From assembly GCA_022508565.1 (NCBI GenBank), contig JAFLUY010000005.1, positions 1 through 64,000 on the forward strand: a stretch of DNA of 64,000 nucleotides. The letters run 5' to 3'. Position 1 is the stretch's first letter, and each line of letters begins with the position of its first letter. The stretch is from Erysipelotrichales bacterium (GTDB lineage Bacteria > Bacillota_I > Bacilli_A > RF39 > UBA660). Positions 9,237 to 18,624 of the stretch are shown in pieces. A program made the position numbers and the translations under genes. The notes beneath the pieces are model-generated. The model had not been told where the DNA came from and did no database searches. It saw only the letters and a list, made by a program, of their open reading frames with translations.

Positions 9237-9296
9237 AATTTACCTCATATCTAGCTTAATTTAATATTCATTTACTGAATAACTGTTTTAAAATAT

Positions 9297-9884
9297 TTAA
9301 TCATATAAATTAAGTATCTCTTTTATTTTTTCCGGACTCATATGATCTAATTTTGATTGTCCAGATAAGCACAGATTTTTATTATTCCATAAAGGTACTT
9401 CTTCATCAAACAAACTTTTTGAGAATACCCAACAATCATAATCTAGCTTTTCTGCAGTATATTTTTCTTTTATGAACCCATTCTTTTCATAAAGTTTAAT
9501 AGCATCAGCATTGTCTAATAAATCAGCATAAAGTCTAATATATCTAAAGCCTTGATCTTTTGCTAATGATATTGTTTCTTTTAACAATTCTTCTCCTAAT
9601 CCTTTGCTTCTATATTGTGGCAAAATACCATACCATGCTATCCAAGCATTCTCGGTATCGTCATTATAATTATATAAGCCTGTTATACCTACGTATTTAG
9701 AATCTTTTTCTGCTAAATAATATTTAACATGATCATCAATATAATTGATACCTGTTTTCTCAATAAATAGATTTCTATCCAAAGATGCCAAAATGTTAAT
9801 AGTACCATCCTCATTTGTGAATATTTTATTTTGAATTTTTATTCCAATTTTATAATTACTAAAATCTATTTTTACTAGTTTCAT
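9297..9884 (-). CDS. GNAT-family N-acetyltransferase
   Basis: A 195-residue acetyltransferase. The CoA-binding signature is LPQYRSKGLGEELLKE near residue 95, followed by a YADLLDNADAIKLYEKNGF motif B. A C-terminal extension of about 40 residues is not recognised. GGAGATGG lies upstream of the ATG. The substrate is unknown. Confidence 0.85.
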   Translation of the reverse strand: MKLVKIDFSNYKIGIKIQNKIFTNEDGTINILASLDRNLFIEKTGINYIDDHVKYYLAEKDSKYVGITGLYNYNDDTENAWIAWYGILPQYRSKGLGEELLKETISLAKDQGFRYIRLYADLLDNADAIKLYEKNGFIKEKYTAEKLDYDCWVFSKSLFDEEVPLWNNKNLCLSGQSKLDHMSPEKIKEILNLYD

Positions 9885-9978
9885 TAATATATTCCATCTC
9901 CAAATAAATACTTCTCTTTTATAATTATAGCATACGTGTTATAATATAAAACAATTATCTAATGTTTGGTGTGATATT

Positions 9979-10620
9979 ATGCGTGATATACAAATATATA
10001 AAGGGAAAGAAATAGACAAAGATAAATTAATAAAGATGAAAAATATTGCTGTACAAGGATTTACAAATCCTAAGTGGAAAAGAAGCTATAAATTAATATA
10101 TGGAATGGAAAAAATAATCAGTCCAATAACTTGCAATAAAGAAAGTGAATGTTTAGTCTTAGGTAATGATTGGTATCTATTATTTGAAGTTGAAAAAACT
10201 GTTGTTAATATTGTAGGCTGGGTAGCTATAGATGAGCCTGAAACAAAACTAAGTCAATCGATTGAAATGTTAACTGTACTTAAAGAACTATTTTTAAAAT
10301 ATAAAGATAGACGATTTGTTTCTGCATTAAGACACACTACATCATTTCAACTATATACAAAAATGTTAAATCAAAATTATTTTAATGAGACAAATCACAG
10401 AGTTTATACTTATTTTTCCCCAATAGGAACTGAAATAAGATTAAAGTATTTAAGTGAGCATTCTGCTGATAGTAAAAATTTATTTGATAAATATTTAAAT
10501 AGTGGTGCTAAAGAAAAACACCCAGAAGATTTAGAATATGTTTTACATAAAACAGAATTTAGAGTAACAGATAAATTTATAGAAAAATATGATACAGAAG
10601 AAAAAAAATACATTTTATAA
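9979..10620 (+). CDS. Uncharacterised protein, possibly a remote GNAT-like fold
   Basis: A 213-residue soluble protein without recognised motifs. The central strand-helix segment (VNIVGWVAIDEP, then a helix and FVSALRHTTSFQLYTKM) is arranged like the core of an acetyltransferase, but no clear CoA loop is visible. GGTGTGATATT precedes the ATG. A TATAAT box lies about 35 bases upstream. It is a single gene ended by a hairpin shared with the convergent gene. Confidence 0.5.
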   Translation: MRDIQIYKGKEIDKDKLIKMKNIAVQGFTNPKWKRSYKLIYGMEKIISPITCNKESECLVLGNDWYLLFEVEKTVVNIVGWVAIDEPETKLSQSIEMLTVLKELFLKYKDRRFVSALRHTTSFQLYTKMLNQNYFNETNHRVYTYFSPIGTEIRLKYLSEHSADSKNLFDKYLNSGAKEKHPEDLEYVLHKTEFRVTDKFIEKYDTEEKKYIL

Positions 10621-10636
10621 CATAAATGTATTTTTA
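10605..10636. terminator. Bidirectional terminator
   Basis: Inverted repeat AATACATTT / AAATGTATT with A- and T-rich flanks lies between convergent genes. Confidence 0.6.
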
Positions 10637-10638
10637 TA

Positions 10639-11436
10639 TTATTTAAATATTTTTAGACTATCAATTAATTCAGTAAATGTTGCATCATTGTATCCAACGA
10701 TATCATAGTTTTCTATAAAGGTATCAAAATCTTTTTTTGTACTTTCATTTAAGAAGCCGATTTTTAAAGCTGTTTCACGTTTTTCTGCATTAACCATTTT
10801 TATATCATCAATTGTATCTCCAAGTAATAAAACATTTTTCTTATGGCTAACTAGCTCTTTAATATTTTCTGGCATTGAAACTTCATTTTTATTTAATGAG
10901 TGAATGATATTATTTGATATACCTGTTGCTACTCCATTTTCAAATTTAATAAAATTAGCAACAATATGAATGTTATCATACATCGAATCATTATGAATTA
11001 AATACTTTTCTATAAAATTACCAATACCAGCAGAAATTATAATTACAGGTATATTCTTTTCATGCATGATACGCAAAAAATCTTTAGCACCACCTCTGAA
11101 CTTCATAACATCTAGATTGCTTGTATCATTATTTATAACTTCTTCTTTAAAACTATATTTAATAAGTAGACCTATATGTTTTGTCCACCATTCAATCATA
11201 TATTTATTTTTAGTTTCATAGTCAATCGATAAATCTAGCTCTATTGGTCTATAGTAATTATAAAGTTCAATTCTTTCATCTGCATATTCTTGTGGAACAA
11301 AAGCAGAACTAGCTAAAACTCCCCAAGAAGATTCAGAATCTCCTTTAGTTAATGTCCTATCAAAATCTGCTAAAACATAAAAATCATCATTCCAATCATT
11401 TATCTTTTCTAGTATACCTTCTTTAATATTTAGCAT
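10639..11436 (-). CDS. Cytosolic 5'-nucleotidase III-like HAD phosphatase
   Basis: A 265-residue HAD-superfamily protein of the pyrimidine 5'-nucleotidase (cN-III) type. Motif I is DFDRTLT, with the family's Arg after the first Asp. Motif II is IIISAGIGNFIE. Motif IV is LLGDTIDDIKM. The large helical cap between motifs I and II fits that family. Expected reaction: dephosphorylation of (pyrimidine) nucleoside monophosphates. It is the last gene of a likely three-gene operon (12958 to 10639). Confidence 0.8.
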   Translation of the reverse strand: MLNIKEGILEKINDWNDDFYVLADFDRTLTKGDSESSWGVLASSAFVPQEYADERIELYNYYRPIELDLSIDYETKNKYMIEWWTKHIGLLIKYSFKEEVINNDTSNLDVMKFRGGAKDFLRIMHEKNIPVIIISAGIGNFIEKYLIHNDSMYDNIHIVANFIKFENGVATGISNNIIHSLNKNEVSMPENIKELVSHKKNVLLLGDTIDDIKMVNAEKRETALKIGFLNESTKKDFDTFIENYDIVGYNDATFTELIDSLKIFK

Positions 11437-11452
11437 AATTTACACCGCCTAT

Positions 11453-12322
11453 TTATTTCTTAATTATTTTATAAATTAAATTAAATAACATCATTCCAAA
11501 TGTACATAATATTATATCATCAATATCAAACACTCCAACCCTAAAAATAAATTGGATAGTTTCAATTATTAATATAATAAAACATGATATACCTAAATTC
11601 AAAGAAAACTTCTTAACCTTAAATAATTCTATAATAAAATATTCAAGTGGCATAAATATAAATAAATTACCAAAGATATTAATAACTATAGAATACATAT
11701 CACTATTTTTAAATATATCAATTATTGATTTAAAAGGTACAAGATTATAAGAACTAACACTATTAAATCTTGCAAATATAACCATATTAAATAAAAGAAT
11801 AATATAATAAATAAAAACAATACTTAATGAAAATTTAAACACTTTATTTTTATCTTCTATTCTTTCAACATAATCATTTTCATAAATTTTATTTCCAATA
11901 ACTATAAATAATGATGAAATAATAACTATAAATAATCTTATAAAATAATTAATTTCTATATTCGGTGCATATTCAAATCTTAAATAAACTAAGAATAAAA
12001 GAATAGACAAAATATAAAATAAAATAATTAATTTGAATTTATAATTATACTTATTTTCTTTAGTTATTTCATTATATTTAATTAATGATTCAATATCATT
12101 TTCATTTTTCTTATTATCTTCTCCATTTAGTATTTCTGATACATCAACTTTTAGTACTTTTGCTAGCGGAACAAGCAAAGAGATATCAGGAGTACCTCTT
12201 CCCGTTTCCCATCTTGAAACAGCCTTTTCAGTTACAAATAAATTTTGTGCAACTTCTTCTTGAGTAAGCCCAAGTTTCTTTCTTTTGTTCTTTATGAAGT
12301 TTGCAATTTTATTTAAGTCCAT
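11453..12322 (-). CDS. XRE-type HTH domain fused to VanZ-like membrane domain
   Basis: Residues 1-66 form a Cro/CI-type helix-turn-helix (LGLTQEEVAQNL, then EKAVSRWETGRGTPD). The rest carries several hydrophobic segments and ends in a VanZ domain: NLVPFKSI, then NIFGNLFIFMPL, a membrane Glu/Gln pair (IETIQFIF) and FDIDDIIL. VanZ-family proteins are linked to glycopeptide tolerance in known cases. The fusion suggests a membrane-anchored regulator. It lies between a membrane-protein gene and a nucleotidase gene on one strand. Confidence 0.82.
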   Translation of the reverse strand: MDLNKIANFIKNKRKKLGLTQEEVAQNLFVTEKAVSRWETGRGTPDISLLVPLAKVLKVDVSEILNGEDNKKNENDIESLIKYNEITKENKYNYKFKLIILFYILSILLFLVYLRFEYAPNIEINYFIRLFIVIISSLFIVIGNKIYENDYVERIEDKNKVFKFSLSIVFIYYIILLFNMVIFARFNSVSSYNLVPFKSIIDIFKNSDMYSIVINIFGNLFIFMPLEYFIIELFKVKKFSLNLGISCFIILIIETIQFIFRVGVFDIDDIILCTFGMMLFNLIYKIIKK

Positions 12323-12334
12323 TGCTTCACCTAC

Positions 12335-12958
12335 TTAATTACAATTATATTTATCAACAAATTCATTATATTCATCCTGAGATTTTGCAATTTGTGATTC
12401 ATAAGTTATCGTTATTATACCATCAATATCTAAAATATCATAATGTTTAGCAACGTTATAGTGCCAACTATCCATTGCACCAGCCGAATAAAGATAAACA
12501 TAATAGTTATTATCACAATAAAGAGTTGGCTCACTTTTTTCTTCACTTGTTGCATAGTCAAATGCTATATAAGATATAAATGTAAATGGTAATGGAAATA
12601 GAATAAATAACAATCCAAATACACCAGCAATGGATAATAATATAATTGTTATTGTTTTAATAACTTTGCTATTCTTTATTTCAACTATAAATAATATAAT
12701 AATATTTAAAATAACAAAAATAAAATTATAAATATCTTTTGAATAAATAAGAGATACTAATAAAATAATAATAGCTATATCTTTATACTTTATATCATTC
12801 TTATATTTAATAACTATAATAGCGTTTGCTATTATAACTAGAACCATAACTATGTTATAAATAACTCCTTCTACTTTAAAACCATGTAACAAAAAATTAA
12901 ACTTTAAAAATAAACAACTTACGAACAATGAATAATATTTAATTAAATCTTTTTTCAT
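12335..12958 (-). CDS. Uncharacterised multi-pass membrane protein
   Basis: About 207 residues from the ATG at 12958, which follows AAGGA; the track start at 13009 lacks a good site. Four to five hydrophobic segments occupy the first two thirds. The C-terminal part is soluble and probably outside (AGAMDSWHYNVAKHYD, then ITITYESQ). The family is not recognised. It is the first gene of a likely operon with the XRE-VanZ and nucleotidase genes. Confidence 0.6.
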   Translation of the reverse strand: MKKDLIKYYSLFVSCLFLKFNFLLHGFKVEGVIYNIVMVLVIIANAIIVIKYKNDIKYKDIAIIILLVSLIYSKDIYNFIFVILNIIILFIVEIKNSKVIKTITIILLSIAGVFGLLFILFPLPFTFISYIAFDYATSEEKSEPTLYCDNNYYVYLYSAGAMDSWHYNVAKHYDILDIDGIITITYESQIAKSQDEYNEFVDKYNCN

Positions 12959-13009
12959 ACTTTTCCTTCTTTCTAAAACCATAATATTATAAATAATAAA
13001 TATATACAC

Positions 13010-13024
13010 CCTACGAATCGTAGG
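13010..13024. promoter_or_regulatory. Perfect palindrome, candidate operator
   Basis: CCTACGA-A-TCGTAGG is a perfect 7+1+7 inverted repeat in the divergent intergenic region between 12958(-) and 13123(+). There is no T-run, so it is more like a protein-binding site than a terminator. The downstream XRE protein is one possible ligand. Confidence 0.4.
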
Positions 13025-13122
13025 ATTTAAGAAATTAGGAATAAATAATTATCTTTACGAATTATACTTTCTCATGATAAAATTAAATTAGAAATACTTA
13101 TCATAATGAAGGGAGTTTTTAT

Positions 13123-13509
13123 ATGAAAAAAATTGTTATTTCTGGAAGCACAAAATTAGAAGACAAAGTAAATTATTGGATCGATTATTTTACAAATGAA
13201 GGATATATAATTCTAGATCATCCAAGACTAAAAAACCCAGATGATTTACCTGAGAACTACAAAAATTTTTATACAGCACTAGAAAACACTGATGTATATT
13301 TCTTACTTAATGAAGATAAAAATGGAGTTAGAGGATATATAGGAGCTAGCGCTACTGCAGAAATTACTTATGAAGTTGTACAAAACTTAATCCATAATAA
13401 AAATATTGAAATTTATTTACTAAATATGCCAAGTAAAGAAGTTTTATCTTATGATGAAATAAAATTCTTCTTAGATATGGGTTGGGTAAAATTATTTAAT
13501 CAAGAATAA
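13123..13509 (+). CDS. Small nucleoside 2-deoxyribosyltransferase-like protein
   Basis: A 128-residue Rossmann-like protein. It starts with the family's IVISGSTK strand, followed by EGYIILDHPR, TDVYFLLNED and a GYIGASATAEITYE segment whose Glu is placed like the catalytic or binding Glu of nucleoside 2-deoxyribosyltransferase-like proteins. It may act on nucleosides or nucleotide-derived signals. GAAGGGAG precedes the ATG. A related small protein is encoded at 25106. Confidence 0.6.
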   Translation: MKKIVISGSTKLEDKVNYWIDYFTNEGYIILDHPRLKNPDDLPENYKNFYTALENTDVYFLLNEDKNGVRGYIGASATAEITYEVVQNLIHNKNIEIYLLNMPSKEVLSYDEIKFFLDMGWVKLFNQE

Positions 13510-13536
13510 AAGTTATGAGCGACTCATAACTTTTTA
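13507..13536 (+). terminator. Intrinsic terminator
   Basis: Stem AAAGTTATGAG / CTCATAACTTT with a three-base loop and a T-run, immediately after the stop codon. Confidence 0.75.
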
Positions 13537-13595
13537 TTTTTTGCTTTATTATTTTGTTTTCTTCTCTGATCATTTTATATCAAATTATTATTTAA

Positions 13596-14147
13596 CTAAA
13601 AGAATAATTTTTTAAACATCTCCTTTAAAAAAATACTTATTTCATCCAAAGAATAATTAATTTCTTGACGAAAGTATTTAATAACCAAATTAGTACACCC
13701 ATCAACATAAAAAGTTAATTTCATTATATATTCTTTTTGATTATTGCTTTCTAAAAATTGATGAATTGATTTATTAATCAGTATGTTTAAGTGATTAGCA
13801 AATAATAAAGGTTCATCACTAGTTAATAGTAATGAATATATAGTTTCGTTCCCTTTTAAATATTCAATTATCTGATCTATATAATTATTGAAGTCTTCAA
13901 GATTATGAATATCATTAATATTACTAGTCAAAACACTTAAAGTTTCATTTTGTATGTCTTGAGCAACTTCATAAATACTATCATAATGCGTATAAAATGC
14001 TGATCTTGTAATATCAGCTCTTTTAGATAATTCAGTAACAGATATATTTGCAAGTTCCCTTTTTTCATGCATTAATTCTGCAAAGGCTTCTTTAATAACT
14101 TTTTTTGTTTTTCTTGAAGATGAATTCAAGTTTTTAACCTTTATCAT
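13596..14147 (-). CDS. TetR/AcrR-family transcriptional regulator
   Basis: A 183-residue repressor-type protein. The N-terminal helix-turn-helix reads ISVTELSKRADITRSAFYTHY, the hallmark of TetR proteins. The C-terminal part is an all-helical ligand/dimer domain. It is transcribed divergently from the MMPL exporter gene at 14280, separated by about 130 bases, so it very likely controls that exporter and itself. A short inverted repeat overlaps the likely exporter -10 region. Confidence 0.88.
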   Translation of the reverse strand: MIKVKNLNSSSRKTKKVIKEAFAELMHEKRELANISVTELSKRADITRSAFYTHYDSIYEVAQDIQNETLSVLTSNINDIHNLEDFNNYIDQIIEYLKGNETIYSLLLTSDEPLLFANHLNILINKSIHQFLESNNQKEYIMKLTFYVDGCTNLVIKYFRQEINYSLDEISIFLKEMFKKLFF

Positions 14148-14245
14148 ATTATCACACCCATTAGTAATTTTAACATTTTTTTTAATATTGTCAAAATTTT
14201 TACATTATCAACATATTTGTACTATCATATGCACTTATTAAGTCA

Positions 14246-14258
14246 TATACTCTAGTAT
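14246..14258. promoter_or_regulatory. Tentative TetR operator/-10 region of the exporter
   Basis: ATACT-CT-AGTAT is a short inverted repeat overlapping a TATACT hexamer about 30 bases before the exporter start codon. The placement fits repression by the divergent TetR protein. The site is short and the -35 is not clear. Confidence 0.3.
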
Positions 14259-14279
14259 GTTTGTAAAGGAAAGGTGTAT

Positions 14280-17200
14280 ATGAAAAAAATTAGTGATTTT
14301 ATAGTAGACAAGAGATATTTTGTTATTTTATCATTTATCGTTTTTGCAGTCTTATCAATGTTTCTTTCTACAAAAGTTAACATTAATGATGATATATCTA
14401 AATATTTGCCAAGTAATTCAGAAACAAGACTTGGTATGGATATTATGGAAGATAATTTTGATGAAATAAAAAGCAGTTCTTTATACGTTATGTTTAAAGA
14501 TTTAAATAAATCAGAAAAAAATGATATATTAAAATCTTTAGAAAAAACAAATGGAGTATCTTCAGTAAAATATGATGATACTGAAGAATATAATAAAGAC
14601 AATAATACTTTATATATTCTAAATGTTGATGATACAAGTAATTCTAAAACAGCAAAAAAGTTATATGATGAATTAAAAAAGTCATACAAAGATCATAAAA
14701 TGTTTTTTGGTGGAAGCATAGCAGAAGCTAACAAACCTGTATTAAAAATGTGGGTTGTAGCACTAGCAATTGTATTTGCCATGATAATACTTATTATTAT
14801 GTGTGATTCTTATATTGAACCATTCTTATTTTTATTCACAATTGGTATAGGGGTATTCTTAAATAAAGGAACAAATATTATGTTCAAAAGTGTATCAAAT
14901 ATCACAGATTCAATATCTGCTATTTTACAAATGGCTTTATCAATGGATTACTCCATTATGTTAATGAATCGCTATACTCAAGAAAAAGAGAAAGAAAAAG
15001 ATAAAATTAAAGCTATGAAAAAAGCTCTACATGCTTCTTTCAGCTCTATCTCAAGCAGTTCAGTTACAACAATTGTAGGTCTTCTTGCTTTAGTATTTAT
15101 GAGTTTTACAATTGGACGCGACTTAGGATTTGTTTTAGCAAAAGGTGTTTTATTTAGTTTAATAAGTATCTTCACATGTTTACCAGGATTAATATTATTA
15201 TTTGATAACTTAATAAACAAAACAAAAAAGAAATCAGTAAATCTTAAATTAGACAAACTTGGAAATTTTAGTTTTAAAATGCGTTATGCAAGCATTTTTG
15301 TTTTTATAATATTGTTTATTCTAAGTTTCATACTAAAAGGTAATTTAAGAATTTTATATACTGATGCTGAAACAGATGAAATAAAAAAGGTGTTTAAAGA
15401 GACTAATCAAATAGCGATTATCTACAATAATGAATATGAAGATATAATTAGTAATTATTGTAAAACTCTCGAAAAAGAAGAAAATCCAAATATTGATCAA
15501 ATATTATGTTATGGTAATACCTTAAATGATGAATTAACATACAAAGAATTAAACAATAGACTAAAATCATTTAAAGATGATTTTGAACTTGATGATGAAT
15601 TATTTAAAATCCTATATTATAACTTCTACAATAAGAATAACAATTTAAAACTAACTATGGATAAATTAGTAACATTTGTAAAATCAGATGTATTAACTAA
15701 TGAAATGATGAAAGACCATATAAATAATGAAACAAAAAATAGCATTAATAAATTATCATACTTTTCTTCTTCGAAGAAAATAAATAAAGCATATAGTAGC
15801 AAAGAATTAGCAAAAATATTAGATATTAATAAAAATGATATAGACAATCTCCTTGTATATTATAATTCTAAGAATATAAATAATAAAATCAGTATTTCAC
15901 AATTTATTGATTTTATGAATAACACAATTTTAAAAGATAAAACATATGCTTCTATGATTGATAAAAATACACAAGAATCTTTAAAATTAGTATCTCAATT
16001 TACTAATAAAGAGTTTATTAACAATAATATGTCAGCAAAATCTCTATCTTCTATTTTTGGTATCGATGAAGATAGCATCAAAAGTTTAATGCTTTTATAC
16101 TATTTAAATAATGAAACAGATTCAAAAATGACTATACAAGAATTTATTAAAACTACCTATTATTTAAAAGAAAATACTAATTATCTAGATAGCAAAGATG
16201 TTAGTAGTATAACTAACTTAATCAAATTTGCTAATATCAATAATTCAAAGAAGAAAAAAGATGAACTATCTTACCTTTTTGGTAATATTGCTCCTACTCT
16301 AGTCAATATGTTACCTGATAACATAGAACTTACCCCTACTGAGTTTATTGAATTAGTTATAAATGACTATGGTAGTATGCTAACGGAACAACAAGTATCT
16401 CAGTTAAAATTACTTTACTTAATCATAACTGATACAAAAACTAAATATACGGCATCATCACTAGCATCACTCCTTAATCAAAATCAAAAAAGTATTATAA
16501 GTATATATGCACTAAACGATTATATAAGTAAGAATACTTCATCATGGATAGTTAGTCCTTATACCTTAGTCAAAATAATAATAGATAATAAAAACAATGA
16601 ATTAATAAAATCTAAATTGGATAATAAATCGTTAAATCAAATAGAGCTTTTATATAATATTATGGATGGTGTTATTAATAACAAAACTTATACTTATAAA
16701 GAATTATCTTCTATGTTAAATACAGATAGTTCAAAATTAAGATTAATATATTCTCTATATGATATAAAAACAAATAAGAAAACTATTAAAGTATCTTTAA
16801 TAAAATTTATTAATTTTATTGAACAAGATGTACTAAATAATAATATATTTAAAGATAAATTTACTAATGAACAAAAAGATAAGATTAATACGATATCTAC
16901 CATTATGAATAACTCATTAGATAATAAAACATACTCATCAAAAGAAATGTATGCTACTTTAAATAATTTAAGTGATAAATTAAATAAAAATATGATTGAT
17001 TTAATTTATATTTATTATGGAAGTGTAAATAATTATAATAACGAATGGACAATATCAGTTGAAGACTTCATTACATATATTAATGATGATATATTAAATG
17101 ATAAACTTTTTAAAGACTTCTTTAAAGACGATATGGTTACATCTGTTAATGATGCAAAAGAATTAATTAATGATTCTAAGAATATGTTAGTAAGCGATAA

Positions 17201-17870
17201 TTATTCACGTATGATTATTAATACAAGATATGATGACGAATCTGACACTACCTTTAATTTTATTCAAAGTATCAAAGATTCTTTAAATAGTAAAAATAAA
17301 GAAATATATGTAATCGGTAACTCTCCTATGGCACATGACATCAGTGGAACATTTGATAAAGAAATGACTTTAATAACTATATTAACTATGCTATCAATAT
17401 TTGTGGTAGTTGCTATAACATTCAAATCATTTATCATACCAACAATTTTAGTTTTAATTATTCAATGTGCAGTATATATAACTATGAGTATTCTATCAGT
17501 GTTAGGTGGATCAGTGTATTTTATCGCTCTACTAATTGTACAAAGTATATTAATGGGAGCAACAATTGATTATGCCATTCTTTATACATCTTACTATCGC
17601 GAATCAAGAAAGAAAATGAATATTAAAGAAGCAATTATTAATTCTTATAATAAGTCAATACATACTATATTAACATCATCGTCAATATTAATAATAGTAA
17701 CATTAATTGTAGGTAATTTTGCATCTGCAATTGCTGCAAAAATTTGCAAAACTATATCCGAAGGAACATTATGTTCATTACTGTTAATTTTACTTACACT
17801 GCCATCTTTACTTGCATTATTTGATAAATTTGTTTATATAAAAAAAATACAAAAACATAAAAAGTTATGA
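14280..17870 (+). CDS. MMPL/RND-family exporter with a large repeat-bearing extracytoplasmic region
   Basis: An RND-superfamily membrane protein of about 1,196 residues. It has an N-terminal membrane helix, a first six-helix bundle with the RND motif SMDYSIMLMNRY, and a second bundle near the C-terminus with GATIDYAILYTSYY. Between the bundles, where a typical MMPL protein has a periplasmic-type loop, lies a region of about 580 residues built of roughly seven degenerate helical units. Each unit follows a pattern like 'Y(S/T).KEL...L.......I..L...Y...........I...FI.F....IL'. The likely role is export of lipids, peptides or toxic compounds. The ATG at 14280 after GGAAAGGTG is preferred. It is divergent to TetR. 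Confidence 0.88.
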   Translation: MKKISDFIVDKRYFVILSFIVFAVLSMFLSTKVNINDDISKYLPSNSETRLGMDIMEDNFDEIKSSSLYVMFKDLNKSEKNDILKSLEKTNGVSSVKYDDTEEYNKDNNTLYILNVDDTSNSKTAKKLYDELKKSYKDHKMFFGGSIAEANKPVLKMWVVALAIVFAMIILIIMCDSYIEPFLFLFTIGIGVFLNKGTNIMFKSVSNITDSISAILQMALSMDYSIMLMNRYTQEKEKEKDKIKAMKKALHASFSSISSSSVTTIVGLLALVFMSFTIGRDLGFVLAKGVLFSLISIFTCLPGLILLFDNLINKTKKKSVNLKLDKLGNFSFKMRYASIFVFIILFILSFILKGNLRILYTDAETDEIKKVFKETNQIAIIYNNEYEDIISNYCKTLEKEENPNIDQILCYGNTLNDELTYKELNNRLKSFKDDFELDDELFKILYYNFYNKNNNLKLTMDKLVTFVKSDVLTNEMMKDHINNETKNSINKLSYFSSSKKINKAYSSKELAKILDINKNDIDNLLVYYNSKNINNKISISQFIDFMNNTILKDKTYASMIDKNTQESLKLVSQFTNKEFINNNMSAKSLSSIFGIDEDSIKSLMLLYYLNNETDSKMTIQEFIKTTYYLKENTNYLDSKDVSSITNLIKFANINNSKKKKDELSYLFGNIAPTLVNMLPDNIELTPTEFIELVINDYGSMLTEQQVSQLKLLYLIITDTKTKYTASSLASLLNQNQKSIISIYALNDYISKNTSSWIVSPYTLVKIIIDNKNNELIKSKLDNKSLNQIELLYNIMDGVINNKTYTYKELSSMLNTDSSKLRLIYSLYDIKTNKKTIKVSLIKFINFIEQDVLNNNIFKDKFTNEQKDKINTISTIMNNSLDNKTYSSKEMYATLNNLSDKLNKNMIDLIYIYYGSVNNYNNEWTISVEDFITYINDDILNDKLFKDFFKDDMVTSVNDAKELINDSKNMLVSDNYSRMIINTRYDDESDTTFNFIQSIKDSLNSKNKEIYVIGNSPMAHDISGTFDKEMTLITILTMLSIFVVVAITFKSFIIPTILVLIIQCAVYITMSILSVLGGSVYFIALLIVQSILMGATIDYAILYTSYYRESRKKMNIKEAIINSYNKSIHTILTSSSILIIVTLIVGNFASAIAAKICKTISEGTLCSLLLILLTLPSLLALFDKFVYIKKIQKHKKL

Positions 17871-17892
17871 ACTAAAATTCATAACTTTTTTA
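17859..17892 (+). terminator. Terminator after the MMPL gene
   Basis: Stem AAAAGTTATGAA / TTCATAACTTTT followed by T's; overlaps the end of the coding region. Confidence 0.75.
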
Positions 17893-18032
17893 ATGCCAAA
17901 TATTCATTTAGTACTTGTTTATAAATTAATTATATAAATAATATGATATAATTAAAACGTGATAAATATTAAAAATAAACATTTATAAAATAATAAGATA
18001 GAATATAGAAGCTAAGAAAGGAAATAATTAAC

Positions 18033-18611
18033 ATGGAAAAATCTGTATACAGTAATGGTTTATTTGAATTCTTAGAAACTGAAGAAGAATTTGTAGTCGA
18101 TAATCAAACTAAAACTATAAAAAGAACAATGGTGAGAAGATCACCTGGAATAAGAGCATTAATTGTTGATAAAGAAAATAACAAAGTACTTTTATCAAAA
18201 GAATTCCGTTATGAACTAAATGAATGGGATTACAGATTACCTGGTGGAAAAGTATTTGATAATTTAGAAGATTACAAAGAAGCTATTAACAATAATGATG
18301 TAATTAAATACGTAGAAAAAACTGTTCCAAAAGAAGTTATGGAAGAAGTTGGAATAATTGTAAAAAACCAAAACTTAATAAAAGTATCAAAAGATGGCGC
18401 TAGTGTTATTTGGGATTTATATTATTATGAAATAACAGATTATGAGATAAGTAATGATGGACCGCATCTTGAAGAGAATGAACTAGTTGATGGATATGTA
18501 TGGAAATCATTTGATGAAGTAATAGATTTATGTATTAATAGTTCAATTCACGAGGACAGATCAGTTGGAGTATTATTAACTTATATTTTAGAATCAAAAA
18601 AGACCAAATAA
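18033..18611 (+). CDS. Nudix hydrolase, ADP-ribose-pyrophosphatase-like
   Basis: A 192-residue Nudix protein. The box starts with LPGGKVFD and ends with PKEVMEEVGI, which supplies the EExGU core. The two halves are separated by about 20 extra residues compared with the canonical GX5EX7REUXEEXGU spacing, and the usual Arg before the first Glu is Lys. The length and N-terminal strand layout resemble ADP-ribose or sugar-nucleotide pyrophosphatases. GAAAGGAAAT precedes the ATG. The substrate is not determinable. Confidence 0.8.
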   Translation: MEKSVYSNGLFEFLETEEEFVVDNQTKTIKRTMVRRSPGIRALIVDKENNKVLLSKEFRYELNEWDYRLPGGKVFDNLEDYKEAINNNDVIKYVEKTVPKEVMEEVGIIVKNQNLIKVSKDGASVIWDLYYYEITDYEISNDGPHLEENELVDGYVWKSFDEVIDLCINSSIHEDRSVGVLLTYILESKKTK

Positions 18612-18624
18612 TTGGTCTTTTTAT
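18597..18624. terminator. Bidirectional terminator overlapping the Nudix stop codon
   Basis: Stem AAAGACCAA / TTGGTCTTT with a four-base loop contains the TAA stop in its loop; A/T flanks serve both convergent genes. Confidence 0.75.

Noticed and set aside
14252-14689. 145-codon minus-strand ORF over the start of the MMPL gene
   Set aside because: It is the antisense shadow of a clear membrane-protein gene and has no ribosome site or family resemblance.
13507-17892. Near-identical hairpins (AAGTTATGA stems) on both sides of the TetR/MMPL pair, considered as mobile-element ends
   Set aside because: Both are placed directly after stop codons and followed by T-runs, so they are ordinary terminators; no target duplication or transposase was seen.
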